DNA of 64,000 nt, taken from the NCBI GenBank assembly GCA_004835665.1, contig RBKR01000013.1:1240001-1304000 (forward strand), in the 5' to 3' direction. A program made the translations under genes and the position numbers. This document shows, piece by piece, positions 32,055 to 43,896 of the stretch. This stretch comes from Phoma sp. XZ068 (taxonomy: Eukaryota; Ascomycota; Dothideomycetes; Pleosporales; Didymellaceae). The notes under the pieces are model-generated. The model searched no databases. It was not told the origin of the DNA and saw only the letters and a list, made by a program, of their open reading frames with translations. Positions within the stretch are counted from its first letter, which is position 1, and the number at the start of each line of letters is the position of its first letter.

Positions 32055-35000
32055 CTACATCAAACTCGTCCTCCCCCCAATCTCACTCCCCCCTTGCCCA
32101 TTAGGCAAATTCCCATCCCTCCCCTCCACAAACTCCCTATAAATCCTCGCCAACCGGTGCCGCTCCTGCGCACTAATACTGCTCCGTCCGCTGCTCAGCG
32201 AGCTGTCAATGTGCTTCCATTGGATCTGCGGGTCTTTACGCTCGTCGTCGTCTACATCATCGTCGTTGACGTCGTCGTGTTTGCCGGCGCTGGCGGGCCG
32301 CGTGAGGGCTTTTTGTTTGCGGCGGAGGGATTGCAGGGCGGCGATTTTCTGCGCGATGAGCGTGCGTTCGGTGAGGTGGTGGGATGTTGCTAGCGAGGAT
32401 GGAGATGCGTTTGTGTCGGAGGTGGTGTCGCCGTAGCGGAAGTACGAGAAATCTGGTATCCCCTTGCTGTCGCCCGACGTGCCCGATTTTTTGTCCTTCG
32501 CGGGCGCGCTGAGGTCCGCGTCGCCTAGGACGTCGTGGATGGCTTCGAGCTGCGCGTTGTAGACGACGGCTTGGAGGTCTGCGCCCGAGTAGCCTTCTGT
32601 ACGCTGGGCGATTTCGTGGAGGTTGGAGCCGGTTGGGTCGGTGGAGAGGATGGCGGGCGCGAGGTGCAGTTTGCGGGTTACGGCTTTGAGGATGTCGATG
32701 CGTTCTTCGACGTCGGGCATGTCGCAGAGGAGGGACTTGTCGAGGCGGCCGGGACGCAGCAGCGCGGGGTCGATGAGGTCGGGGCGGGAGGTTGCGGCGA
32801 GGACGTAGACGCCGCTGAGGCCTTCGGCGCCGTCCATCTGCGTGAGCAGCTGGTTGACGACGCGGTCTGTGACTCCGGTAGAGTCGTGGCCACGCTTTGG
32901 GGCGATGGAGTCGAACTCGTCGAAGAAGAGGACGCAGGGGCGTGCTGCTTCGGCGCGCTCAAACAGGTCGCGGACAGACTTCTCGGAGGCACCGATGTAT
33001 TTGTTCAGAATTTCAGGACCTTTGACGGAGATGAAGTTGAGGCCGCATTCTCCAGCCACCGCCGATGCAAGCAGAGTCTTTCCACATCCGGGAAATCCGT
33101 AGAGTAGTAGACCAGAGCGTAGTCGCAGTGGGCACTGAGCGAAGATCGGTGCGTATGTGGTGGGGTATTGTAGTGTTTCGAGAAGGGTCTGCCGTGTTGC
33201 TGTCAAGCCTCCAATCGACTCCCACTTGGTTGTCGAGGACTGCAGCGTCACGTTTCGAAGGGACGCCGGTGTGAAGCCTTTGATAGCCGATGCATAGTCG
33301 TCTCGTGTCAGGGTGACTGTGTTCGATGTGTCGGTGACTGAGCGGATGAGAGCTTCGTTGCGAGCTCTTGAGGTGAGAAGGACGAGATCTCCAGGCATGT
33401 ACCCGTCCGTCTGTCCAGCAAGGTCGAGGAAGTCGATGGCGGAATCAACAACAAAGCCGTAATCATCTTTTTTGCTGTGTTGTATGCTGCCATCACTGGC
33501 TTGACTGCGGTGTGATGTGCTTGGTCGGCTGGTCGAAGGCGACGGGGGGAAAGCGTGGCCGTTTGTCTGTGTCTGGGGTTTTGCATCCTTGAATGCTAAT
33601 TTCTCGAGCACCTTGCGTCGTCCGTCTTTGTTTGGTGCCTTCAAGCTGACCATCTCGCGGACGATGTGGCCGCCAACAATTACATTATTCAGTGCCTCTT
33701 TCCCTTGCGCGGTGGCAAGAAGCACTACGCCCGAGTCGATCGAGCAGTACTGTCTGACAATAGACACAATACTTTCGCTGACATGGCGGCTGCGGCCGTT
33801 TTCATTGCCGACTTGAAGCTCGGTCTCGACCGGACACAGCTTGTCGAGGTCGTCCAGGATGACTACCGCATTACCACCTGACCGCGCACTCCACGCTGCA
33901 ATCGCGAACAGTCGGTTTAGTGTTTCCTTGATAGTCGCCACTCTGGTCTCATCGGTCACCAGCTTGCGACACGGGAAGTAGATGGTGTTGAATAGATACT
34001 CGGTCCGCAGCTGATGTGCAAGGAGTTGGGCGCAGTTTGATTTGCCGGCTCCCAGCCCTCCGCTGAGCAGGACTGACGAGTTGTGCGTTAGATGTGAGCG
34101 CAGCTGTTCGACGAGAGGGTCGATGCCAACCAGTTCCGGCGGGCTCTGGGGGAGTGGATCGCCCTGCTGCCAGCCTCTGGCCCAGCTCGATGGCGTCGCA
34201 ATCTCAGGTCCCAATTCGATAGTCGGTTTTCGTTCTGGGAAAAGCACCCACGAAATTCCGCCTGATGGTTGGGTTGGCTCAAACTTGACGATACCGCCCT
34301 GCCAGCTTGACTCTGCGTCCGAGATTGGAGGCAGTACCATTCCGTCTGTGACTGGACCGTCTAGGAGACCGTTCTTCTTGCCGTATATCGCCTTCAGCCG
34401 TTGTATCGCATCTTCCTGCTCCTGTTTCGATTCACCACCAAACTTGAGGTTTGCGTTGCCCAGTGATGCGGCTGAAGCGAAGGGTATCACCTTGACCGAC
34501 TTGACGACTGCTTCTTTCGAGTCCTTTGAAGCTGGGTTCGCCGGTTTGATGGCCGATGGTTTTGGGGTCTGGCTCGGTGCACCTTCGATACGGACCAGGC
34601 CTCCTACGAAGCCTTCAAAACCAAGGACCTTGCAAAGATCTGTTGAGAGTGCAACATGCCGGCTGTCCGGGGCATCTTCCCAGGTCCCTATCCGCGCAAC
34701 CACGCGAGCAGCGGGTTTCTCTTGGTCCTGCTCTTTCGACATGTCCACGGGCTCCTGCAGCCCTGCAGGCTTGATAATAGCCACAGACACCCATGTCGCT
34801 CCCCTCAATGCTTTTGTGAGAAGTACGTCCTTGTCGACCCAGACCTTGAGGCCATCAGCATCTGCATCCTCTTCCTCGTCGAACCATTCCTGGGCCACGC
34901 TGCGGTCAACACCACGAAGGAACACTGCACCCTTGCTAGCAACCTCATCGCGGCCGCTGCGACGTCGGACGGTGCTTGCGGCACTCTTCCCGCTCTTCCT

Positions 35001-35784
35001 CGACGCAGCGCCGACGCTTCGGCTCTCGCGGTTCGCCGAGCTTCGATCTGTCTTCTGGCGTGTCTTTGGCGCGACGATGACCTCGGCGTCAGGGGAGATC
35101 TTGACGAAAAGCGAGCCGGCAGGGGGTGCAGGGGCGACCGAGGTGACGATGATGTTGGCGGTGGTGGTGGGCGAGAGATGGAGGGTCAGGGGATGCGGTG
35201 TCTGCGCCTGGGGATTGGGCAGTGCGCGGATCTGGGACAAGAAGTTGAGTTCGAGGAATTGGGCATGCAGCTCGATCATCTCCCAGTCGACGGGCGTCAG
35301 GGGCTCAATGTTGATAGTGTGCGCCTGCGGGGGGTCGAGGTGCAGCTGGATGCCCACCTTCTGGCCCTCGCTCAGGCCGATGAGCCGGGCGAAGGTGGCA
35401 TCGACCTCGACGGCGGCAATGTCCTGCTGGCTGGCAGCGGGGCTGTTTCGCAGGCCGTTCTTGTCGACGACAGCGGCGAGCCTGCGCTTGCTCTGCATGC
35501 CCGTCCAGCCGACGAATACCGACTTGGGCGGGGAGGCATTGCGAGTGTCCGAGGCGCCCGACGGCGGGGGCTGGCGGTAGGAGAGCTCGACGACGACGTT
35601 CTGCGCGACCTAGACGAGACGCATCAGCATGGGGAGCTTGCCATGGCGGAGGCCGACCTACTGCATTCGCGTTCACGAGCACCGAGACAAGCGAGGCGGG
35701 GAGGTGGACGAGGCAGTTCTTCAGCGACTGCTGCAGGGCAACCTCAGCCTGGACGACGTTGCCCGCAGGCTTCTTCGGCGGCAT
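32055..35784 (-). CDS. PEX1: Peroxisomal AAA-ATPase PEX1
   Basis: With PEX6 forms the hexameric motor that extracts ubiquitinated PEX5 receptor from the peroxisome membrane. Exon 1 (35784-35662, 41 codons) and exon 2 (35609-32055) give 1225 aa, normal for fungi. Intron 35610-35661 has donor GTAGGT and acceptor TCTAG. The N-terminal PEX1 domain (NCLVHLPASLV, VFVGWTG, PVDWEMIELHAQFLELNFL) precedes AAA D1 (P-loop GGLGAGKSN near residue 555, weak Walker B DDLD) and the well-conserved D2 (GFPGCGKTLLA near 880, LFFDEFDSIAPKRG, Arg-finger region DRVVNQLLTQMDG and RPGRLDK). The degenerate D1 and strong D2 are typical of PEX1. The start is MPPKKPAG; longer frames upstream lie in the shared promoter with MCM7. 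Confidence 0.96.
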
Positions 35785-36095
35785 GATGCGTGCGTGGGGA
35801 GAGTGTGGAGAGCGGAGGACTGCGCTGCGACCGCGACACACTGCCATGAGCTGGAGCTGCCGAGGTCGTCGGCGCCGACAAAGGCGGGCGCTGCAGGCAG
35901 AACTTCAACATCGCCAGCCAATCACCGTCCACGGCGGGCCGCTGTCCTACGCGACGCGGGCGCGCGCTGGCGTGTAGCAACGCGCTCCCAAATTCTTGCT
36001 CCACCCCTCCCCGCTGCTTCACCCCATACGGCCAGCGCGCACTCCATACGGCCCCTCGCCCGCACCGTCTCTCTACCCGCACACCCCGAGACGCA
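35785..36095. promoter_or_regulatory. Divergent promoter region PEX1/MCM7
   Basis: 311 bp between two opposite start codons. No MCB/ACGCGT box right at the MCM7 start; GCGACGCGGGCGCGCG at about 35950-35965 is the nearest G1/S-like element. Confidence 0.5.
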
Positions 36096-38722
36096 ATGGC
36101 GCTTCTTACCGAGAAGGCGCTCGTCAACTACGAGGAGCAGGAAGGTGGGTAAACAGGCGCAAACAGCAACGCACCTGGCTAAGCAACCACAGCTGCCTTT
36201 GTCGACTTCCTCAAGCACTTCAAGTCCTCGTCGACCGAGGCCGAGGAGCAGCTGGAGGGCCTGACCCTGAACGGCAATGCCAACGACGACGAGTATGACA
36301 TGGTCGACGAGTCCGACGACCCGGCCCCAGGCTCGCAGCGCAGCCGCCCGTCCAAGATCAAGTACATGAGCATACTGCAGGACGTGGCCAACCGCGTGCG
36401 CAGCGACATCCTGATCGACCTGAACGATGTGGAGGCTGTATGTGGAGCATGCACTGCGTATATGTGCAGCACTAATGCATAGCAGTACGAGAAGGCCGCC
36501 ATGGACGAAGACCACAACTACAGGCTAGTCGAGTCGATCGAGCGCAATGCTCACCACTACCTCGAAATCCTCTCCAGAGCCGCCGACAAGTGCCTGCCGC
36601 CGCCGACAAGGGAGATCAAGTAGGACACATCTACCACGTGCACGTTGCAACACTAACACCCCACAGCTTCAAGGACGATGTTCTGGATGTTATCATGACA
36701 CAGCGATCAAAGCGCAACGAGAGGATACAGGAGCTGCAAGGCGTAGAAGACACCGCCCAAGCCGCGCCCGAGTCCATCTTCCCCGCCGCCCTGACGCGAC
36801 GATACACGCTCAACTTCGCCCCCAGGATAGCATCAGGCTCCAGCAGCCAGCTCCCCATCAAGGCGCTTGCCGTGCGAAACGTCAAGGGCGAGCACCTCGG
36901 CCACCTCATCACCGTCCGTGGTATCGCAACCAGGGTGTCAGATGTCAAGCCTGCCGTGCTGGTCAACGCCTACTCTTGCGACCGCTGTGGAAGTGAAGTT
37001 TTCCAACCTGTCAGCACAAAGCAGTTCACGCCGCTGGTTGAGTGCCCTTCAGAAGACTGCAAGAACAACAAGACCAAAGGCCAGCTGTTCCTCTCCACTC
37101 GCGCCTCCAAGTTCGTCCCGTTCCAGGAAGTCAAGATCCAGGAGATGGCTGACCAGGTACCGGTTGGCCACATCCCTCGCCAGCTGACGATCCACTGTCA
37201 CGGCGCGCTGGTGCGCAAGATCAACCCTGGTGATGTTGTCGACGTGGCTGGTATCTTCCTCCCCACACCGTACACTGGCTTCAAGGCCATCCGCGCCGGA
37301 CTCCTCACAGATACCTACCTGGAGGCTCAATTCGTGATGCAGCACAAGAAGGCATACGATGACATGGTCCTTGCGCAGCCCACGCTGAAGAGGATGAACG
37401 AGCTGGAGAGGAGTGGCCAGCTGTACGAGTACCTCTCGCGTTCGATTGCCCCCGAGATTTTCGGCCATGTCGACGTCAAGAAGGCGCTTCTTCTGCAACT
37501 CATCGGCGGTGTCACCAAGGAGGTCAAGGACGGTATGCGCATCCGTGGTGACATCAACGTCTGCCTGATGGGTGACCCCGGTGTTGCCAAATCGCAACTT
37601 CTCAAGTACATCACCAAGGTGGCGCCTCGCGGTGTCTACACCACCGGTCGCGGTAGCAGTGGTGTTGGTCTGACTGCCGCCGTCATGCGCGATCCGGTCA
37701 CAGACGAGATGGTCCTGGAAGGTGGTGCTCTTGTCCTGGCTGACAACGGCATGTGCTGTATTGATGAGTTTGACAAGATGGATGACAGCGACCGAACTGC
37801 CATTCACGAAGTCATGGAACAGCAGACAATCTCGATCAGCAAGGCTGGCATCACCACCACGCTCAACGCCCGCACATCGATTCTCGCCGCCGCCAACCCC
37901 CTCTACGGCCGATACAACCCTCGCATCTCCCCCGTTGAGAACATCAACCTCCCCGCTGCGCTTTTGTCCCGTTTCGACGTACTTTTCCTTATTCTTGATA
38001 CCCCTTCGCGAGACTCGGACGAGGAGCTCGCGCGTCACGTTGCTTATGTCCACATGCACAACGCTCACCCCGAAGCCGCTGGAGGTGTTGTATTCAGCCC
38101 TGCCGAGGTTCGCCAATGGGTTGCTCGCGCCCGCTCGTACCGACCTACCGTGCCAAAGGAGGTTTCAGACTACATGGTCGGCGCGTACGTCCGTATGCGC
38201 CAGCAGCAGAAGCGCGACGAGGGGTCGAAGAAGGCCTTCACCCACACATCGCCCCGTACGCTGCTTGGTGTACTCCGTCTCGCACAAGCCCTGGCCCGTC
38301 TGCGATTTGCCGATGAAGTCATTTCAGAGGATGTCGATGAGGCGCTGCGTCTTACTGAAGTCAGCAAAGCCAGTTTGTACGCAGATGAGAACCGCAGGGA
38401 CGACCACACCCCCAGCAGCAAGATCTACCACCTCATCAAGTCTATGGAGGCTAGTGGAGCTGCCGCTGTCGGTGACGGCACACGAGGCGAGCTGGATCTC
38501 CGCCGTGTCAGGGAACGAGTGCTGGCCAAGGGTTTCACAGCGGACCAGTTTGAGCAGGCTATCGACGAGTACTCCTTGCTCGATGTAAGTATCACTCTTG
38601 ACAATCTATTACAAATGCTAATTATCACACAGGTCTGGCAAACTACAGGCGAGGGCACACGACTTGTGTTTATTGAGGCTGGTAACGAGGATGAAGATAT
38701 GGATGCCGACAACGACTTCTAA
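36096..38722 (+). CDS. MCM7: DNA replication licensing factor MCM7 (CMG helicase subunit)
   Basis: Subunit of the MCM2-7 replicative helicase. Five exons: 36096-36144, 36193-36437, 36486-36619 (or from 36483), 36667-38584, 38633-38722; 811 aa. Seen: N-terminal AAFVDFLKHF; zinc finger CDRCGSE...ECPSEDC (residues ~255-290); MCM box with Walker A GDPGVAKSQLLKYI, Walker B CCIDEFDKMDD, sensor 1 ILAAANPLYGRYN, Arg finger LLSRFDVLFLILD; and a C-terminal winged-helix region. IGSxRG-like residues are replaced by the MCM7 form TTGRGSSGVGLTAAV. The last intron (38585-38632) is 48 nt and stop-free. Exon 3 has two adjacent acceptors. Divergent from PEX1. Confidence 0.97.
36480..36485 (+). other. Tandem NAGNAG splice acceptor in MCM7
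   Basis: TAGCAG before exon 3: use of the first AG adds one Gln before Tyr-Glu-Lys; both keep frame. Confidence 0.6.
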
Positions 38723-39229
38723 GCAACGTGATAGTGTGGACTTCTTGATAGGCGCAACGGCGTTTGCAGACCCAACAGCATCGGGTCCAAGGCTTGCATT
38801 TTCCAGGCATGTTCTTAAAGCGAGAAATATCAATTCATCACGAAAAATATCAATAATCACGGAAAAATACCAATCATCACTTCATCTCCAACCATTGATC
38901 GCGCCAAGCCCCATATGCAGCTCACCATCATCGTGCCTGCGGGGTCGATCCAAGCTTGCTGCTGTGCACCTCAAATCTGCAGCTCGTCGTGAAACTTCCA
39001 TTTCCAATTCAGCGAACGCGTCGCGAGGCTCGCACCTGCCTTCTCAGATAGGCTCCGCTACCGTCCGTTACCAACCGCGTTTAGTTGGCCGTCAATCCCA
39101 AGCCGCAAACGATAAGCGGCCGGCCCGCCGCCCAGAGCTGCCTCCCACAACACCACCTGTCATCCTTGCGCGAACTCCTGCACACCTCGCGCTCAGCTCC
39201 GCGACACAGTAAAGCTTCGATTCGGCAAA
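38723..39229. other. Intergenic, MCM7 3' flank and SHR3 upstream
   Basis: About 500 bp, no gene. Includes a short AT-rich part with near-repeated AAAAATATCAAT/AAAAATACCAAT at about 38843-38876. Confidence 0.6.
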
Positions 39230-39919
39230 ATGGGTGGAAATACGTTTGCGCAGTTCCTAGTCATCGGACGTACGTCAATCTACCCCACACCTCCACGCAT
39301 ACACGCGCCCCAGGCCACAAACTCGCTGTATGGTATCCCGAACTGACAATCCACAGCAACATGTTTCTTCCTCGGCATCCTCTTCGCCTCCCTCCCCTAC
39401 GACTACAACGCGCTCTGGGCCGTGCCCTCGGACCGCGAAGCCTACTTCACCATCCTCGAAGACCACATCAAATTCCTGTACGCCTCGCCGCCTATCATCT
39501 CCCGCATCTTGAACATGGTCATCGGCACGGGTCTGCTGGGTTTCCTCCTGAAATTATTCCGCGCGAGTGAGAGTAATATGCTGTTCGATGGCGCGAGTCT
39601 GGTGCTCTACATGGCAGGTATTACTGTCTACCTGACCAACATCGTCAAGGGTTTTAGGGTGGTAACGGCGGGGATTTACGGGAATGTTACGCCTGAGATG
39701 AAAGATGCGGTTGCTGATGATGGCGAGGGGGATTATATTTCGCGCGAGGATACGTTGAGGGTGTTTGCGGCGAGTAATACTATTCTTGCGCTTGTGTTGG
39801 TGGGGGTGTTGGTGTTGCAGGCGGGGCAGTGGTATGCGAAGCGTGCCGAGGAGAATGAGATTAGGGAGATTGAGAGGAAGGAGGAGGAGAGGAAGACGGT
39901 GGGGAAGAAGAAGAATTAG
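39230..39919 (+). CDS. SHR3: ER membrane chaperone SHR3 for amino-acid permeases
   Basis: Packaging chaperone that folds amino-acid permeases and loads them into COPII vesicles at the ER. Exon 1 (39230-39269) and exon 2 (39357-39919) give 200 aa, the usual length. Intron 39270-39356 (GTACGT; acceptor CCACAG) joins FLVIG to PTCFFLGILFASLPYDYNALW. Four hydrophobic segments are visible: FLVIGPTCFFLGILFASL, NMVIGTGLLGFLLKLF, LYMAGITVYLTNIV and TILALVLVGVLVLQ. A charged cytosolic tail (ENEIREIERKEEERKTVGKKKN) follows, as in the family. Luminal loop FDGASLVLYM and the HIKFLYASPPIIS segment match SHR3 proteins. Confidence 0.92.
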
Positions 39920-40318
39920 CGGTGGGAAGGGAGTGTGCGTGGGTTTGCGCGACAGTGTGCATAGGACGGTGTAGGTGTGGTGTGTGGGATTGGTATTGAT
40001 ATGGTAGTTTTTTTTTATCTTTTTTATTTAATTGTGTTTTGCATTCTCTCTTTTTCTCATCTTTCATCTTTCATCTCACCTCACGCCTAATCATTCTCTT
40101 CTGTCGAGCAAAATCATGCTGAGTGGTGGTACGCCCGTTTGTCACAACTTCCTCGTCCAACCTCGCACTGCCCACCCATCCCAGCTACCCTCAGCACACA
40201 CCTACACGCTACACTCCACCGCACACCTCTTGAGCAAGCGAGCAAGCAAGCAAACGAAAATCAACTCAACGCTCCCGCGAATTCCACAGCCAGACAGCAA
40301 GACAGCCAGCCAGCCACC
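39920..40318. other. Intergenic, SHR3 3' flank
   Basis: Contains T-rich TTTTTTTTATCTTTTTTATTTAATT near 40010-40035, plausible 3'-end processing region. No gene. Confidence 0.5.
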
Positions 40319-41609
40319 ATGCACCAAAGAAAACGCGCCAGTTCTGCGACCTCGAAATCCTTGTTAACAAGACAACTCGCTAATATCACTGATACACTGG
40401 CTCGTGCATCGCTGCGGAGGGATGAGGGCGTCAGAATGGCACGGCGGTGTATGGGAGATGCGATGGGGGCGGGTTCTTCGTGTGCGGTTGCGGTTGCGGC
40501 GGTAGGGGAGGGAGGTGAGATGGTAGGGGATGAGAGACGCGAAGAGAAGGAGTGCGAGAAGGTGGTGGTCGACGACGAGGTGCGAGAATGGGAGTATGTA
40601 GGTGATGATGGAGGGGGAGGTGAAGGTGCTGGGGAGGCTTGTGGGAATGAAGTGGAAGATACATTTGGTGAGCGCTGCTGTGTATTATTCGTCCTGCACT
40701 GCTACTGACACATCACAGAGTTTGATATTTCTCCATCATCGATGCGAGGCGGCGCGGCTTCACCCGTAGATGACAATCCACGCACTATGCTCGCCGAGCT
40801 GCGCGGATCAGGAGGTGTCGCGAACGCAGTGGAAGAAGAGGCTAGTGGTGGAGAGCTGGGTAAAGAGGAGGTTAGACGGATGCTCGCGGACCTGGATCAA
40901 ATCGCTTCGTACAGGCGAATGCTTGCAGAGTTGCCTGTGCTGGAGGAGTCAGGTGCTGTCGGCTCCTATAAGAGGAAAAACGGCGAAGACGAGGATCTCG
41001 ATGTGCTTTACAAGCGGCTCAAGAAGCTGCAGTCGGGGTTTGATGAAAAGCCACCGTCTGCACAAACGACAACGGTTACCACCCATCTAGACCCAGAAGT
41101 CATCCCGTACGTTATCGCTCTAGAGTTGGAGCACTCGAAAACCCAATGGGAACATGCCAGAGCATGGACAACACGACTCTTCAGCCCCAGTCCGAACAGC
41201 CAAGAACCCCAGAAAGCGCAAGACCTCGCCGTAGCACGCGCAGAAGACGCACTGAACAAGATCATTCGCAGCGTCACGCAAGAGGAGGATGAGGTCTATT
41301 GCAGAGCAGTGCGGGCAAATCTGCGGCGCCGCCTGATCGTGTCCAACCTGGCTGCTGGCGCGGATATAGAAGATTTGGAGCGTCCTTTCTCGAAACACCG
41401 TGGCGATATGTATGTCTCCACCTGCTTCGGTTTGCCGTGATTCTGACGAGTCTAGTGACAAGATTACTCTCCTGCCTGATAGAGATCCGCTGAGGCGTAC
41501 GCAGACTGCCTACATTGATATGGCTAGCAGGAAGGCTGCTGTTGAGGCCTCGTATATTACGGGTCAGGTGTTTGGCCTGGTGTTCCATGTCAAACTCGCG
41601 GTGGCGTGA
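40319..41609 (+). CDS. Hypothetical protein, 397 aa, helical/charged
   Basis: Not recognised. Three exons (40319-40667, 40719-41409, 41456-41609) join in phase: intron 1 has donor GTGAGC, intron 2 donor GTATGT and acceptor TCTAG, and 1194 coding nt close exactly. The ATG follows CAGCCACC, a good Kozak context. Residues 60-115 are low-complexity Gly/Glu/Val. The rest is helical and charged with a repeated motif (RRMLADLDQIASYRRMLAELP), then VLYKRLKKLQSGF and a C-terminal KAAVEASYITGQVFGLVFHV that looks conserved. No transmembrane segment, signal peptide or enzyme motif. Might be a nuclear or kinetochore-type coiled-coil factor, but that is only an impression from composition. Confidence 0.7.
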
Positions 41610-41961
41610 GATGAGGTAGATGGATGTTAGTGGTATTGTTGGAATGTATTATCCTGGTGCTACGCGTTTGTCGTGCTAGAAAGATTCAGTGAGCTCTGAT
41701 CGTCTCTGGAAATCTGGCCGTTTTTGTTCTGTTAGTCGTAGGCAGATGTTAGCAGATTATAAACAAAAGGGTGGTCACATGGCAGAATTGACATAAATAA
41801 TGATAAAAGATGTTAATGGGCTATAGCATGGAGTCTCAATAAAGCAAGCTTTCAGACGCATCTGAAAGTAGAAACAAACCGCCACCCTCTACAAAAACAC
41901 CTCGCCCAAATAGCCGCCAACTCCAGCACCATGCAGAACCCCCCATAAGCACAAAACGTAT
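41610..41961. other. Convergent 3' flanks
   Basis: 352 bp between two convergent genes; AT-rich 3' UTR material, no gene. Confidence 0.6.
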
Positions 41962-42648
41962 CTACTTGACCAGATCGCCATTCTCGTCCAACTTCATGCC
42001 CTTCTCCACCAGCATATTCTTAATCGCAGGCACCAGCTCCTCAAACGACTCCACAAACGGAATACCATACCGATCGCAAACAATATGGATATTGCCCGCG
42101 CGCCAAAACCGCTTGTCGCAACATACAACCACCTTCTTCGAGTGCGCCCACAGCCCCAGCTCCAGCATCGTCACGGGACTCATCGTGCTGACGTCGAGGA
42201 AGAAGCATATCACGTCAGCCTTTTCCAGCGCGGACAGCTCCCACTCGACCTGGTGCCGGAAGGATTCGTTCTTGGCTTCCTGCGTGGCGGTGGGGTCCCA
42301 GTGGCCGCGGCGCGGGTTGTTGACTGTGATGGGGAGCGGCGAGAGGAAGGTCGCCATGTGCTTCTGCCATTGTACGGCTTTGCCCATTTCAATGCTGCCG
42401 GCTAGGAAGACGGAGAAGTCGCGGTAGGTGGGTGCTTCGGGGGGCATGCAGTGCACGAAGTCGGGGTGTGCGACTGGTGCGGGTGAGGGGAGGGGAGGCA
42501 GCTGGTTGAATTTGTCTTCAATGTCGCCGTCGATGTCGACGGTATTGTCCTTTTTGGCGACCTTGGTGGGCTTTTCTTCGGGTGAGTCGTCGTATTTCCT
42601 CTTGCAGGTTGGGCATGCATCGGCCTCTGGTTCTTTCCGTGTCGTCAT
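41962..42648 (-). CDS. Nucleoside 2-deoxyribosyltransferase-like protein
   Basis: The family exchanges the base of 2'-deoxynucleosides. Here 228 aa from the Met at 42648 (MTTRKEPEADACPTCKRK; A at -3). An in-frame ATG at 42909 would add 87 residues of unconserved, Ser/Thr-rich sequence, so I prefer the inner start. The core carries FLAGSIEMGKAVQWQ (FLAGSI resembles the substrate-binding N-terminal motif), PRRGHWDP, RHQVEWELSALEKADVICFF with the conserved Glu expected to be the nucleophile region, and VTMLELGLWA. A small CPTC knuckle and a lysine-rich stretch (KPTKVAKKD) precede it. Substrate and true activity unknown. The family is mostly bacterial, with many fungal members. Confidence 0.75.
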   Translation of the reverse strand: MTTRKEPEADACPTCKRKYDDSPEEKPTKVAKKDNTVDIDGDIEDKFNQLPPLPSPAPVAHPDFVHCMPPEAPTYRDFSVFLAGSIEMGKAVQWQKHMATFLSPLPITVNNPRRGHWDPTATQEAKNESFRHQVEWELSALEKADVICFFLDVSTMSPVTMLELGLWAHSKKVVVCCDKRFWRAGNIHIVCDRYGIPFVESFEELVPAIKNMLVEKGMKLDENGDLVK

Positions 42649-43896
42649 TGTTGATGTTTTGTTGATATGCGATCCTCTTGGCTTCAGTGTTGCTACGTCG
42701 CGTGACGTCTGTTGATGTTCAGGGTGGACGGTGGTGTTGGACCTTAACAAATGTCCCACGAGTTGATGTGTTCGCGAGCGAGCGGAGGGGCTACCAGGAT
42801 GGACTACGGGAGAAGTAGATGATCTTGTAAGGCTGCAGATCGTGTAAGCCTGCTCGATGGGGAAGCCGAGCGAAGGAGGTGTTCTTATGGTCGGTGGCGC
42901 TAGCGACATAGTCAAGGGCTGAAACCGGCACGGTTGATGTTGGTTTGTTGCTGTGAAGAAAACGCAAGCAGATTGTTTGGCACTGGAATGAAGTACAATG
43001 CTATGAACAAGAATCCCTTTGTTTGCTTGCGACCACGTCTAATATACTGTCTGCCCTTGAAGACCAGGGTTTCAAGGCAATTCAGACGCTCGCACAGTAC
43101 CTCGTGAGACACAGCCTCAGCCCCGCCATGTGGCGCTTAGGGCGAATCATCGCGCGCGGCTATGTAGTACAAACCGGTTAGCCTCAGGCTACAACTACTC
43201 CTTGACCGCATCTTTCAGTCTCCCTACGCTATTGTCTCGGGAGCCGCTGAAGGGTGGGCTTGCTATTCTTTCCTTAGCTGGATCTGCAAGAGGGCTGTAT
43301 CAGTCACTTGAGATGCTTAAGCCCCACGGCTGATCCCAAGGCTTTCAGGCATTCATTCCCGGGCAAGCGCCAGGGGAAATCCATCAATCCTGCACATGCG
43401 AACGCACGCAGGTACAACGTCCAGGGTGTTTGCTGCCCGCGGTAACATGATTGATTATGACAGGTGATTGTACGTGCTCACCTGCACTAGCGGACTGGCT
43501 GAGTGATATCAGCGGTCAATGCGAAGGCTGTTCTGTTGCGCAGTCACTTGTCAACATCATAGCATTACCTGAAAGCTTCAATTCTCCGACGCAGGAGCCT
43601 GCAGACTGGACAGCCGGTGCGAACTTCAATGTAGCCGGTGATTACTCCGTATGACATGCTGGCCTCGGCGCTACAACAATAGACAGGCCTCCGACGCTAC
43701 TAACCCGCGAGATGACTCCCGAGCGGTTGAATGGCGTTACGCCGGTTCTTGCGGCCTGCTCTAGTTCCAAAGCACGAGATCAAAAAGCACCTTGATCTTA
43801 AGGCCATCAAAGGGAATCAGACGTTGAATTGCATCTCAAGGGTGGAAGTATGGCGTTCTCTATCAGGTGATGACTATCAGCCCCAACATGGAAGAA
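42649..43896. other. Intergenic region, no gene
   Basis: 1.25 kb between two minus genes. Contains the optional N-terminal extension frame of the transferase gene (to 42909). Remaining ORFs, at most 78 codons, show no motif. Confidence 0.5.

Noticed and set aside
34042..35580. 512-aa plus ORF opposite PEX1
   Set aside because: Antisense shadow of the long PEX1 exon; low-complexity composition and no domain.
37049..38116. 355-aa minus ORF opposite MCM7
   Set aside because: Antisense shadow in a well-conserved coding exon.
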